A stretch of DNA of 64,000 nucleotides, taken from assembly GCF_029893805.1 (NCBI RefSeq), contig NZ_JARXYP010000002.1:2046001-2110000 (forward strand), given 5' to 3'. The notes beneath the pieces are model-generated. The model had not been told where the DNA came from and did no database searches. It worked only from the letters and a program-made list of their open reading frames with translations. The stretch is from Streptomyces sp. SAI-135 (lineage in GTDB: Bacteria > Actinomycetota > Actinomycetes > Streptomycetales > Streptomycetaceae). Shown here piece by piece: positions 31,667 to 42,321 of the stretch (the first letter of the stretch is position 1; the number at the start of each line of letters is the position of its first letter). The translations under genes were made by a program, and so were the position numbers.

Positions 31667-34600
31667 ATGGCAGCCATAGACGAGAGCAGCGCTCTCGGCC
31701 TGCTCAACGAAGAGCTCAGCGCAGAGATCCGCGAACAGTTCGGCGACACCGCCCGTTTCTCCGGGGGCCCGGCGGCCTCCCCCCGCACGCTCGTCGACGT
31801 CTTCGACGCGTCCGTGCGGTCCTACCCCGACGAGCTCGCCCTGGACGACGGGACGACCCGGCTCACCTACCGCGCGCTGGCCGCCGAGGTCGAGCGGCTG
31901 CGGCGGCGGCTCGCCGCGGCCGGGGTCGGGCGCGGGGACCGGGTGGGCGTCCGGGTGCCGTCCGGCACCAATGACCTCTACGTCGCGATCCTCGCCGTAC
32001 TGGCCGCGGGTGCCGCCTACGTCCCCGTGGACGCCGAGGACCCCGACGAGCGGGCCGAGCTGGTGTTCGGGGAGGCGGAGGTCCGGGCCGTGGTGGGCGC
32101 CGGACACGAGCTGACCGTGAACGGACGCGGCGAGGTCCCCGCCGCCCGGCCCGGTGTCGAGCACGACGCCTGGATCATCTTCACCTCCGGTTCCACCGGC
32201 AAACCCAAGGGTGTCGCCGTCTCGCACCGCAGCGCCGCCGCCTTCGTGGACGCCGAGGCCGCGCTGTTCCTCACCGACGACCCCATCGGTCCCGGTGACA
32301 GGGTCATGGCGGGGCTGTCGGTCGCCTTCGACGCCTCCTGCGAGGAGATGTGGCTGGCGTGGCGGTACGGGGCCTGTCTGGTGCCGGTGCCGCGTGCGCA
32401 GGTCAGGAGCGGGGCCGACCTCGGGCCCTGGCTGGTCGAGCAGGAGATCACCGTCGTCTCGACCGTGCCGACGCTCGCCGCGCTGTGGGAGCCCGAGACG
32501 CTCAACGACGTACGCCTGCTGATCTTCGGCGGCGAGGCCTGCCCGCCCGAGCTGGCGCAGCGGCTGGTCACCGAAGGGCGCGAGGTGTGGAACACCTACG
32601 GCCCCACCGAGGCGACCGTGGTGGCCTGTGCCTCGCTGATGAGCGGCGAGGAGCCGATCCGGATCGGTCTGCCGCTGGACGGCTGGGAGCTGGCCGTCGT
32701 GGACGAGGCCGGGGAGCCCGTGCCGATGGGCGCGAGCGGGCAGCTGGTGATCGGCGGGGTCGGCCTGGCCCGGTACCTGGACGCCGAGAAGGACGCGGAG
32801 AAGTACGCGCCGCTCGAGTCCCTGGGCTGGGAGCGGGCCTACCGCAGCGGTGACCTCGTGAAGGCGGAGCCCGAGGGGCTGGTCTTCCTCGGGCGGGCCG
32901 ACGAGCAGATCAAGCTCGGCGGCCGGCGGATCGAGCTCGGTGAGGTCGACGCGGCCCTGCAGGCGCTGCCGGGGGTCGCGGGAGCGGCGGCCGCCGTGCG
33001 CACCGCCCGCAGCGGCAACCAGCTCCTCGTCGGGTACGTCGTCACGCAGGACGGCTGGGACCAGGCGGCGGCCGTGGCGAAGCTGCGGGCCGAACTGCCC
33101 GCCGCGCTGGTGCCGTTGCTGGCTCCCGTCGACGACCTGCCGACCCGGACCTCCGGCAAGGTGGACCGCAACGCGCTGCCGTGGCCGCTGGAAGGGCTCG
33201 AAGCGGCGGTGAAGACGGAGGAGTTGTACGGCACCGAGGCCTGGCTCGCCGAGCAGTGGGCCGAGGTCCTCGGCATCCCGGTCTCCGGCGCCCGTGACGA
33301 CTTCTTCGCGATCGGCGGATCCAGCCTGGCCGCCGCCCAGTTGACCACGCGGCTGCGCACCCGCTACCCGAGCGCGGCCGTCCTGGACGTCTACCAGCAG
33401 CCCACGCTGCGGAAGCTGGCCCGGCACCTGGAGGAGTCCGCGCAGGACGACGGGGCGGCGCGGGTGGTCGCGCCGGTGCCGCTGCGGTCCCGGGCGATCC
33501 AACTTCTGCTCCTGCTCCCCCTGTTCACGCTGATGGGACTGCGGTGGATGGTGCCGCTGGCCGCCGTCGGCAACCTCCTGCCGTCCTACGGCTGGCTGCC
33601 GACCGCCTCCTGGTGGCTGATCGGCGCGGGGGCGCTCGCCCTGTTCAGCCCGCCGGGGCGGCTCGCTCTGGCGGCGGGCGGGGCCCGGCTGCTGCTGCGC
33701 GGCGTCCGGCCCGGCCGCCACCCGCGCGGTGGCAGCGTCCATCTGCGCCTGTGGACCGCCGAGCGGCTCGCCGAGTTCACCGGGGCGACCTCGCTGACCG
33801 GCTCCTGGCTGGAGCGGTACGCGCGGGCGCTCGGTGCCAAGGTCGGTCCGGACGTGGATCTGCACTCGCTGCCGCCGGTCACCGGCATGCTCAAGCTGGG
33901 CCGGGGCGCGGCCGTGGAGTCCGAGGTGGACCTGTCCGGCTGGTGGCTGGACGGCGACCGGCTGGAGATCGGCCAGGTCAAGGTGGGCGCGCACGCCGTC
34001 GTCGGCACGCGCAGCATGCTCTTCCCTGGCGCCCGTGTCGGCAAGCGAGCCGAGGTGGCGCCGGGTTCGGCGGTCACCGGTCAGATCCCGACCGGTCAGC
34101 GCTGGGCGGGCGCGCCCGCGGTCAAGCTGGGCAAGGCCAAGCGCAACTGGCCGAAGGAACGGCCGGCGCGGGGCACGTACTGGCGGGTGATGTACGGCCT
34201 CACCGGTCTCGCGCTGACCCTGCTCCCCGTGCTGGCGGGCGGGGCGGCCTTCCTCGTCGCGCGTCCCCTGCTCGCCGGGGAGGCTCCGCTGCGGGGCGCC
34301 TTCCTCGCGCTGGTCCCGGCCACGCTCGCCTTCGGGCTGGCGTACGCGCTGCTGCTCCTGGTCCTTGTGCGGCTGCTCAGCCTCGGGCTGCGGGAGGGGA
34401 CGTATCCGACGCACAGCAGGGTCGGGTGGCAGGCGTGGACCGTGACGCAGTTGATGGACCGCTCGCGCGAGACGCTGTTCCCGCTGTACGCCGGCCTGGT
34501 CACGCCGGTGTGGCTGCGGCTGCTCGGGATGCGGATCGGGCGCGGGGCCGAGGTGTCCACCGTGCTGGCGCTGCCGAGTCTGACGACGGTCGGTGAGGGC

Positions 34601-35520
34601 GCCTTCCTGGCCGACGACACCCTGACCGCGCCGTACGAGCTGGGCGGCGGCTGGGTGCGGATCGGGCGCGCGGAGATCGGGCGGCGGGCGTTCCTCGGGA
34701 ACTCCGGGATGACCGCGCCGGGGCGCAGCGTGCCGGACGGCGGGCTCGTCGGGGTGCTGTCGGCGACGCCGAAGAAGGCGAAGAAGGGCACGTCGTATCT
34801 GGGGCTGCCGCCGGTGAAGCTGCCGCGCAGCGCGGCCGACAGCGACCAGAGCCGGACGTACGAGCCGTCGGCGGGGCTGCTGTGGGCGCGCGGTCTGGTG
34901 GAGCTGTGCCGGATCGTGCCGGTGTTCTGCTCGGCCGGGCTCGCGGTGCTGACGATCGCCGCGCTGTGCGTGCTGGGGCCGTGGGCCTGGCTGCTCGCCG
35001 GAGCGGTGCTGCTCGCGGCCGGTGCGGTGGCGGGGCTGGTGTCGATGGTCGCGAAGTGGCTGCTGGTGGGGCGGCACCGCAGCGGGGAGCACCCGCTGTG
35101 GAGCGGCTTCGTGTGGCGCAACGAGCTCGCGGACACCTTCGTCGAGGTGCTGGCGGTGCCGTGGCTGGCGGGTTCGGTGCCCGGTACCCCGGTGCTGACG
35201 GCGTGGCTGCGCGGGCTCGGCGCGAAGATCGGCAAGGGCGTCTGGGTGGAGAGCTACTGGCTTCCGGAGACCGATCTGGTGACGCTGGAGGACGGGGCGA
35301 CCGTGAACCGCGGGTGCGTCCTGCAGACCCACCTCTTCCACGACCGGATCTTGCGGACGGATACTGTTGTTCTCCGTGAGGGCGCCACGCTGGGCCCTGG
35401 CGGGATCGTGCTGCCCGGCAGCACGATCGGGGCCCGCACCACGCTGGGCCCCGCGTCGCTCGTCATGGCCGCGGAGTCCGTCCCGGACGACACCCGCTGG
35501 CTCGGCAACCCGATCGAGGC

Positions 35521-35533
<13 letters not shown>
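31667..35533 (+). CDS. Pls/PosA-type membrane non-ribosomal peptide synthetase (poly-lysine synthetase-like)
   Basis: 1288 residues. Adenylation domain (about 30-520): A3 F-T-S-G-S-T-G-K-P-K-G, A5 N-T-Y-G-P-T-E, A7 Y-R-S-G-D-L-V, A10 P-T-R-T-S-G-K-V-D-R-N. Carrier domain G-G-S-S-L with the pantetheine Ser at 553. Then three pairs of membrane helices (about 608-660, 838-905, 1074-1130), each followed by a soluble domain with hexapeptide-like repeats. This is the A-T-TM-C1-TM-C2-TM-C3 plan of epsilon-poly-lysine synthetase, with no thioesterase. Hand reading of the specificity code gives D-A-E-S-I-G-T-V-V-K; Glu at position 239 suggests a basic amino acid. The ATG at 31667 has GAGG upstream. 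It overlaps the M1 peptidase gene by 13 bases. Confidence 0.88.
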
Positions 35534-36983
<1,450 letters not shown>

Positions 36984-36987
<4 letters not shown>

Positions 36988-37376
36988 CCCGGCGTGCCGT
37001 ACGGCAGCGGCCCGGCTGCCCCTGTGGTCTGCGGAAGACGTACGACGACTGCTGCGGGCGCTTCCTCCGGGGCGAGTCGGCGCCGCCCACGGCCGAAGCG
37101 CTGATGCGGTCGCGCTACAGCGCCTTCGTGAAGCTGGAGCGGGAGTACCTGCTGCGCACCTGGCACCCCCGGACCCGTCCCGGGGCGCTGGATCTCGACG
37201 CGGGTGTGCGCTGGGCCGGTCTGGAGATCCTGGAGACGACCGACGGCTCGGCCTTCCACTCCACCGGCACGGTGACCTTCCGGGCGTCGTTCAAGGGCGG
37301 CTCGCTGCACGAGCGCAGCCGTTTCGAGCGGGTGGACGGGGCCTGGGTGTACGTGGACGGGGAGTTCCTGGACTAG
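36984..37376 (+). CDS. YchJ-family SEC-C zinc-binding protein
   Basis: 130-residue YchJ/UPF0225 protein. The N-terminal SEC-C-like cluster reads C-P-C-G-L-R-K-T-Y-D-D-C-C-G-R-F (about 12-27), giving four zinc-ligand cysteines. The rest is an NTF2-like domain (M-R-S-R-Y-S-A-F-V ... Y-L-L-R-T-W-H-P) ending Y-V-D-G-E-F. ATG 36984 overlaps the M1 stop (ATGA). Its own stop overlaps the convergent gntR stop by four bases. Function unknown; the overlap makes it part of the Pls-M1 transcript. Confidence 0.9.
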
Positions 37377-38074
37377 GGGGCGAGGATGTCCAGCTCCTGG
37401 AGCGCGCCCTCCGCGATCTCGCGGGTCAGGGCCTCCGCGTGGCCCGCGTCGCCGGCGCGGATCGCCTCGGCGAGCCGGACGTGCAGGGTGACGGCGGCCG
37501 GGTCGGGGTCCTCGAACATGACCTCGTGCCGGGTGCGGCCGGTGAGGACCTCGGCGACGACGTCCCCGAGGCGGGCGAACATCTCGTTGCCGGAGGCGTT
37601 GAGGATCACCCGGTGGAAGGCGATGTCGTGGAAGAGGTAGCCCTCCAGGCGGTGGCCCTTGGAGTTGGCGACCATGCCGAGTGCGCACTCGGTGAGTTCG
37701 GCGCACTGCTCGGCGGTCGCGTGCTTCGCGGCCAGGCCCGCCGCCACGGGCTCGATCGCCGAGCGCAGCACGGTCAGTGAGCGCAGCTGCTGCGGACGGT
37801 CGGTGCCGGCCAGCCGCCAGCGGATGACCTGGGGGTCGTAGACGTTCCACTCGGCCTTCGGGCGGACCGTCACGCCCACCCGGCGGCGGGACTCGACCAG
37901 GTGCATGGACTCCAGGACCCGCACCGCCTCGCGCATCACGGAGCGTGAGACGTCGAAACGCTGGGCGAGTTCGTCGGTGCGCAGAACGCTGCCCGGCGGG
38001 TACTCGCCCGCGGTGATCGCGGGGCCGAGGGCGTCCAGTACGCGTCCGTGCAGCCCGCGGCCCAATGTGCTCAT
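37373..38074 (-). CDS. gntR: GntR-family (FCD) regulator of gluconate genes
   Basis: 233-residue FadR-subfamily regulator. The winged HTH is L-R-T-D-E-L-A-Q-R-F-D-V-S-R-S-V-M-R-E-A at about residues 30-49. The FCD domain has metal-binding-type histidines (F-H-D-I-A-F-H-R-V-I; V-T-L-H-V-R-L). It is divergent from gntK-gntP, the arrangement of the S. coelicolor gluconate operon repressor (SCO1678 by memory), so it most likely represses these genes until gluconate or 6-phosphogluconate is present. ATG at 38072-38074. An inverted repeat at 38137 between the two starts is the likely operator. Confidence 0.88.
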   Translation of the reverse strand: MSTLGRGLHGRVLDALGPAITAGEYPPGSVLRTDELAQRFDVSRSVMREAVRVLESMHLVESRRRVGVTVRPKAEWNVYDPQVIRWRLAGTDRPQQLRSLTVLRSAIEPVAAGLAAKHATAEQCAELTECALGMVANSKGHRLEGYLFHDIAFHRVILNASGNEMFARLGDVVAEVLTGRTRHEVMFEDPDPAAVTLHVRLAEAIRAGDAGHAEALTREIAEGALQELDILAP

Positions 38075-38136
38075 GCACTCAGCGTACGGGGCGCGTCACG
38101 CCGAGAAAAAGTCAGACTTATTTGTCACAGGGTCTT

Positions 38137-38154
38137 GATTAGTCCTACCTAATC
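38137..38154. promoter_or_regulatory. Candidate GntR operator in the gntR-gntK gap
   Basis: Inverted repeat GATTAG-TCCTAC-CTAATC, holding a GT-N3-AC core of the kind FadR-type GntR proteins bind. It is unusually AT-rich for this genome and lies 58 bases before gntK and 63 before gntR, so a bound dimer could control both. Confidence 0.55.
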
Positions 38155-38211
38155 GGTTTCAGTTGCTCGACATCGAAGGTGTCGACGAAGACAGCAGACA
38201 GTGAGGCAGCG

Positions 38212-38718
38212 ATGAGTACCCCGAAGGTCGTCGTGGTCATGGGCGTCGCGGGAACCGGCAAGACCACCGTCGGTCCCCTGCTCGCCGCCCGGCTCGGTGT
38301 CCCCTACGCCGAGGGCGACGACTTCCACCCGCCGGCCAACATCGCCAAGATGTCGGCCGGCACCCCGCTCACCGACGACGACCGGTGGCCGTGGCTCGAC
38401 GCCATCGGCTCCTGGGCGCACGGGCGGGCGGGGCTCGGCGGGGTGGTCAGCTGCTCGGCGCTGAAGCGGTCCTACCGCGACCGGCTGCGGGCCGAGGCGC
38501 CCGGGGTCGTCTTCGTGCACCTGGCGGGCGACCGCTCCCTCATCGAGGACCGGATGTCGCACCGGCAGGGGCACTTCATGCCCACCGCACTGCTGGACTC
38601 GCAGTTCGCCACGCTCCAGCCCCTCCAGGAGGACGAGGCCGGGGTCGTGGTGGACGTCTCCGGCAGCCCGGAGGACATCACCGGGCGGGCCGCGAAGGCG
38701 CTCGCCGAACTCCCGTAG
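38212..38718 (+). CDS. gntK: Gluconokinase
   Basis: 168-residue P-loop kinase converting gluconate to 6-phosphogluconate, feeding the pentose phosphate pathway. The P-loop is G-V-A-G-T-G-K-T-T-V at about residues 10-19. The substrate region is E-G-D-D-F-H-P-P-A-N-I-A-K-M with D-D-R-W-P-W-L following. S-C-S-A-L-K-R-S-Y-R and M-x-x-R-x-G-H-F-M-P complete the family pattern. ATG at 38212 with GAGG 7 bases before; a further in-frame start upstream is less likely. The permease gene follows after 45 bases. Confidence 0.96.
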   Translation: MSTPKVVVVMGVAGTGKTTVGPLLAARLGVPYAEGDDFHPPANIAKMSAGTPLTDDDRWPWLDAIGSWAHGRAGLGGVVSCSALKRSYRDRLRAEAPGVVFVHLAGDRSLIEDRMSHRQGHFMPTALLDSQFATLQPLQEDEAGVVVDVSGSPEDITGRAAKALAELP

Positions 38719-38763
38719 CACCCCTTTCCGAAGAACGTCCCCGTACCTGCAAGGGAAACCCCC

Positions 38764-40161
38764 GTGACCAGACTCAGCGTCGAGTTGCTGGCAGCGGACG
38801 CACCCGAGCCGATCACCTCGGCCGGTCACGCCCAGCTAGGCATCGCCGTCCTGGCGGGCATCGCCGTCATCGTGCTGCTCATCACCAAGTTCAAGCTCCA
38901 CGCCTTCCTGTCGCTGACCCTGGGCACGCTCGTGCTCGGCGCGGTCGCCGGAGCGCCGCTCGACAAGGCCATCGCAAGCTTCACCACCGGGCTCGGCACC
39001 ACGGTCGCCGGCGTCGGTGTGCTGATCGCCCTCGGCGCGATCCTCGGCAAGATGCTCGCCGACTCGGGCGGCGCCGACCAGATCGTCGACACCATCCTGG
39101 AGAAGGCGGGCGGCCGTTCGATGCCGTGGGCGATGGTCCTGATCGCCTCCGTCATCGGTCTGCCGCTGTTCTTCGAGGTCGGCGTCGTGCTGCTGATCCC
39201 GGTCGTGCTGATGGTCGCCAAGCGCGGCAACTACTCCCTGATGCGCATCGGCATCCCGGCTCTCGCGGGCCTGTCCGTCATGCACGGCCTGGTGCCGCCG
39301 CACCCCGGCCCGCTGGTCGCGATCGACGCCGTCGACGCCAACCTCGGTGTCACGCTCGCGCTCGGCGTCCTGGTCGCCATCCCGACGGTGATCATCGCCG
39401 GTCCGCTGTTCTCGCGGTACGCGGCCCGCTGGGTGGACGTGCCGGCCCCGGACCGGATGATCCCGCAGCGCGCCTCGGAGGAACTGGAGAAGCGCCCGGA
39501 CTTCGGACCCACGCTGGCGACGATCCTCCTCCCGGTCGTGCTGATGCTGTCCAAGGCACTGGTCGACATCGTGATCGACGACCCCGAGAACCTCACCCAG
39601 CGCGTCTTCGACGTCGTCGGCTCCCCGATGATCGCCCTGCTGGCCGCGGTCCTCGTGGGCATCTTCACGCTGCTGCGCCCGGCCGGCTTCGGCAAGGACC
39701 GGCTCTCCCCGCTCGTCGAGAAGGGCCTCGCGCCCATCGCCGGCATCCTGCTGATCGTCGGCGCGGGCGGCGGCTTCAAGCAGACCCTGATCGACTCCGG
39801 TGTGGGTCAGATGGTCCTGGACATATCCAAGGACTGGTCGATCCCGGCCCTCCTGCTGGCCTGGCTGATCGCGGTGGCGATCCGGCTCGCGACCGGCTCG
39901 GCGACGGTGGCCACGATCTCCGCGGCCGGTCTGGTCGCCCCGCTCGCGGAAGGCATGTCGACCGGGGAGACGGCCCTGCTGGTCCTCGCCATCGGCGCCG
40001 GCTCGCTCTTCTTCAGCCATGTCAACGACGCCGGGTTCTGGCTGGTCAAGGAGTACTTCGGCCTGGACGTCGGTCAGACGGTCAAGACCTGGTCGATCAT
40101 GGAGACGATCATCTCGGTGGTCGCCGGCGGCCTGGTGCTGCTGCTGTCACTGGTCATCTAG
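38764..40161 (+). CDS. gntP: Gluconate:H+ symporter (GntP family)
   Basis: 465-residue integral membrane transporter with about 12 predicted spans. Family segments include G-L-P-L-F-F-E-V-G-V-V-L-L-I-P, the H-G-L-V-P-P-H-P-G-P-L box and F-S-H-V-N-D-A-G-F-W near the C-terminus. It imports gluconate with protons for GntK. GTG start at 38764 with AAGGGAAA upstream; same operon as gntK. A hairpin at 40188 follows. Confidence 0.95.
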   Translation: MTRLSVELLAADAPEPITSAGHAQLGIAVLAGIAVIVLLITKFKLHAFLSLTLGTLVLGAVAGAPLDKAIASFTTGLGTTVAGVGVLIALGAILGKMLADSGGADQIVDTILEKAGGRSMPWAMVLIASVIGLPLFFEVGVVLLIPVVLMVAKRGNYSLMRIGIPALAGLSVMHGLVPPHPGPLVAIDAVDANLGVTLALGVLVAIPTVIIAGPLFSRYAARWVDVPAPDRMIPQRASEELEKRPDFGPTLATILLPVVLMLSKALVDIVIDDPENLTQRVFDVVGSPMIALLAAVLVGIFTLLRPAGFGKDRLSPLVEKGLAPIAGILLIVGAGGGFKQTLIDSGVGQMVLDISKDWSIPALLLAWLIAVAIRLATGSATVATISAAGLVAPLAEGMSTGETALLVLAIGAGSLFFSHVNDAGFWLVKEYFGLDVGQTVKTWSIMETIISVVAGGLVLLLSLVI

Positions 40162-40187
40162 GCGTACGGCCACGAGGCACCCGGGGC

Positions 40188-40215
40188 GGGCGAGGCGCGG
40201 TTTCCGGCCTCGCCC
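40188..40215 (+). terminator. Stem-loop terminator after gntP
   Basis: GGGCGAGGC (40188-40196) pairs with GCCTCGCCC (40207-40215), loop of ten bases within which CGG/CCG can extend pairing. It starts 27 bases after the gntP stop. Confidence 0.65.
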
Positions 40216-40273
40216 GTCGCCGTTGCCGTCGCGGGCCCGGGAACCGGTGCCGGGGTGCTTTAGAGTCCCTCGC

Positions 40274-40888
40274 ATGCGGCGAACGACGGGACTGGTGACG
40301 GCCGGGGCTGCGGTCCTGGTCTGGGGCGAGTGGCTGAACCGGCGCTGGTCCCGTGGACTGGTGGGCGACGGCCGGGGCGCCTCCTCGGCCGTGGTGGTCC
40401 TGGGATACCGCAACCCCGGGGACAGGGCGAACCTGATCAACCGGTGGCGGGTCCGTGCCGGAATCCGCTCCCTGGGCGCCGACGGTGGGCACGGGGCCCG
40501 TCTGATCCTCAGCGGCGGAGCGACCGGCAGCGGCGCGACGGAGGCCCGGCTGATGGCCGACTACGCGCAGTCGGTGCTCGGGTTCGACGGTCCGGTGCTC
40601 CTGGAGGACCGGTCCACGACGACGTGGGAGAACATCACGAACGTGATCCCGCTGCTCGAGGACGTGGACCGCATCAGGATCGTCTCCCAGCCCGCGCACG
40701 CGCTCAAGGCCCGCGCCTACCTGCGGCGGCAGCGCCCGGACCTGGCGCAACGGCTGGTGCGCGCGGACGACTACCGTCCCGGCGAATGGATCGCCGTCAA
40801 ACCGCTGCTGGCGCTGTACGGACTGTGGACCCTGCGCGGCCTGCGCGCCGACGAGCGGAAGGGCCACCCTGGCGGGCCGGTGGCCTGA
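40274..40888 (+). CDS. YdcF-family (DUF218) protein
   Basis: 204-residue DUF218/YdcF-like protein. A hydrophobic N-terminus (about 1-20) is a possible signal or anchor. The core motifs are V-V-L-G-Y-R, then L-I-L-S-G-G-A-T-G-S-G-A-T-E-A, then L-E-D-R-S-T-T-T-W-E-N and I-V-S-Q-P-A-H-A. These match the nucleotide-binding-like fold associated with S-adenosylmethionine binding in E. coli YdcF and with the SanA/vancomycin high-temperature exclusion family. ATG at 40274. It stands alone and converges with the cytochrome b gene. Role unknown. Confidence 0.85.
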   Translation: MRRTTGLVTAGAAVLVWGEWLNRRWSRGLVGDGRGASSAVVVLGYRNPGDRANLINRWRVRAGIRSLGADGGHGARLILSGGATGSGATEARLMADYAQSVLGFDGPVLLEDRSTTTWENITNVIPLLEDVDRIRIVSQPAHALKARAYLRRQRPDLAQRLVRADDYRPGEWIAVKPLLALYGLWTLRGLRADERKGHPGGPVA

Positions 40889-40895
40889 CGTCAGG

Positions 40896-41516
40896 CTACG
40901 GCCGCCACAGGGGATGTTCCCGCTCCGCCCACTCCCGGCTCACCGACCCCGTCCGCAGTCCCCGCCGTGCCTCCGGGTCGCCCAGCGCCATGCCGATGTG
41001 GCCCGCGAGGACGATGCCGATGGTGAGGGCGAGCCAGTCGTGGACGAAGGTCGCGCTGGTGCGCCACTGGATCGGGGTGAGGTGGGTGAACCACATCAGC
41101 AGGCCGGTGCCCAGCATCACCAGGGTCGCCCCGGCGATCCAGGCGGCGTAGACCTTCTGGCCCGCGTTGAACTTGCCCGCGGGGCGGGAGGTCCGGCGCT
41201 TGTCGCGGTGCAGGGCGGCCCGCAGCCAGACCCGGTCGTGCGGGCCGAAGCGGTTCAGGAAGCCCAGGTCGGAGCGGAAGGCGCGGGAGGCCAGACCCAG
41301 CAGGACCGGTACGGGCAGGGCGAGGCCCGCCCACTCGTGGACGCGGACCACCAGCTCGCGGCGGCCGACGAGTTCGGCGAGCTGGGGAACGTACAGACAG
41401 GCGGCCGTCGCCACGCAGACGCCCATCAGGGCCGCGGTCGTGCGGTGGACCCACCTCTGGCTGCGGCCGAAACGCCGGACGCGGGTCGGCGAGGGGGCGT
41501 CAACTCGTAGGCTCAT
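40896..41516 (-). CDS. Cytochrome b561/b6-type membrane protein
   Basis: 206-residue protein with four membrane helices, each bearing a histidine suited to haem b: W-V-H-R-T-T, V-R-V-H-E-W-A, W-F-T-H-L-T and V-H-D-W-L plus A-G-H-I-G. It resembles the cytochrome partners of membrane-linked oxidoreductases. ATG at 41514-41516 lies inside the end of the molybdopterin oxidoreductase gene (17-base overlap), so the pair is translated together and probably forms a complex that carries electrons between the quinone pool and the outside enzyme. Confidence 0.88.
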   Translation of the reverse strand: MSLRVDAPSPTRVRRFGRSQRWVHRTTAALMGVCVATAACLYVPQLAELVGRRELVVRVHEWAGLALPVPVLLGLASRAFRSDLGFLNRFGPHDRVWLRAALHRDKRRTSRPAGKFNAGQKVYAAWIAGATLVMLGTGLLMWFTHLTPIQWRTSATFVHDWLALTIGIVLAGHIGMALGDPEARRGLRTGSVSREWAEREHPLWRP

Positions 41517-42228
41517 CGTCCCGCCCGTTCGATCGGCCGACCCAGGCATCCACGTCGTAGCCCCGGTCCTCCCAGTACCCCGGCTCCACGTCCTCGGTGA
41601 CGGTGATGCCGGACAGCCACTTGGCGGACTTGTAGAAGTACATCGGGGCCACGTAGAGGCGGACCGGGCCGCCGTGGGAGTGGCCGATGTCCTTGTCCTG
41701 CATGCGCAGGGCGACCAGGACGTCCGGGCGGCGGGCCTGGTCGAGGGTGAGGCTCTCGGAGTAGGCGCCGTCGAAGCAGGTGAAGCGGACGGCGCCCGCC
41801 TTGGCGCGCACCCCGGCGGCATCCAGCAGCTCGGAGAGCCGTACGCCTTCGAACGGCGTGTCCGGGACCCGCCAGCCCGTCACGCACTGCACGTCCTTGA
41901 CCAGCCGGGTCTGGGGCATCGCCCGCAGGTCGGCCAGGGTGTACGTGCGGGGGCGGGAGACCAGGCCGTCGATCTTGAGCTGGTAGTTCCCGGCGTTCTT
42001 GTGCGGCACCGACGACGTCACCGAGTAGTAGCGGAAGCCGCCGCCATTGGGGAGCAGGCCCGTCAGACCGGTGGGGTCCTTGTCGGCGGCGCTGCCGAGG
42101 AAGGCCTCCAGGCCGCGTTGCAGGGTGGGCGCGGCGACCACGCCGAGGGCGCCCAGGCCGAGGGTGCCGAGGAGGACGCGGCGGCCGATCGGCGTACCGC
42201 GCTGTTCCTCGGGCTGTTCCGAGTTCAC
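41500..42228 (-). CDS. Molybdopterin-dependent oxidoreductase (sulfite oxidase/YedY fold), exported
   Basis: About 242 residues. The N-terminus has a twin-arginine and hydrophobic stretch, I-G-R-R-V-L-L-G-T-L-G-L-G-A-L-G, consistent with Tat export of a cofactor-loaded protein. The molybdenum-ligand Cys is in V-Q-C-V-T-G-W. The conserved P-F-E-G-V-R-L-S-E-L-L and L-R-M-Q-D-K-D-I-G-H-S-H-G-G-P-V-R segments follow. The GTG at 42226-42228 is my choice, but a GTG further upstream (42306) is possible and the ribosome binding site is poor. It is coupled to the cytochrome b gene downstream, like bacterial MsrP-MsrQ or sulfite-oxidase systems; the substrate is not known. Confidence 0.87.
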   Translation of the reverse strand: MNSEQPEEQRGTPIGRRVLLGTLGLGALGVVAAPTLQRGLEAFLGSAADKDPTGLTGLLPNGGGFRYYSVTSSVPHKNAGNYQLKIDGLVSRPRTYTLADLRAMPQTRLVKDVQCVTGWRVPDTPFEGVRLSELLDAAGVRAKAGAVRFTCFDGAYSESLTLDQARRPDVLVALRMQDKDIGHSHGGPVRLYVAPMYFYKSAKWLSGITVTEDVEPGYWEDRGYDVDAWVGRSNGRDDEPTS

Positions 42229-42321
42229 CTCACCATTCGAACACCCGCGATGCCCGCGGAGCCAGGAATCGCGGGTGCTCGTCAGACTTCCGTAACCACT
42301 TCTCACGGCGTTCTCAGGCGG

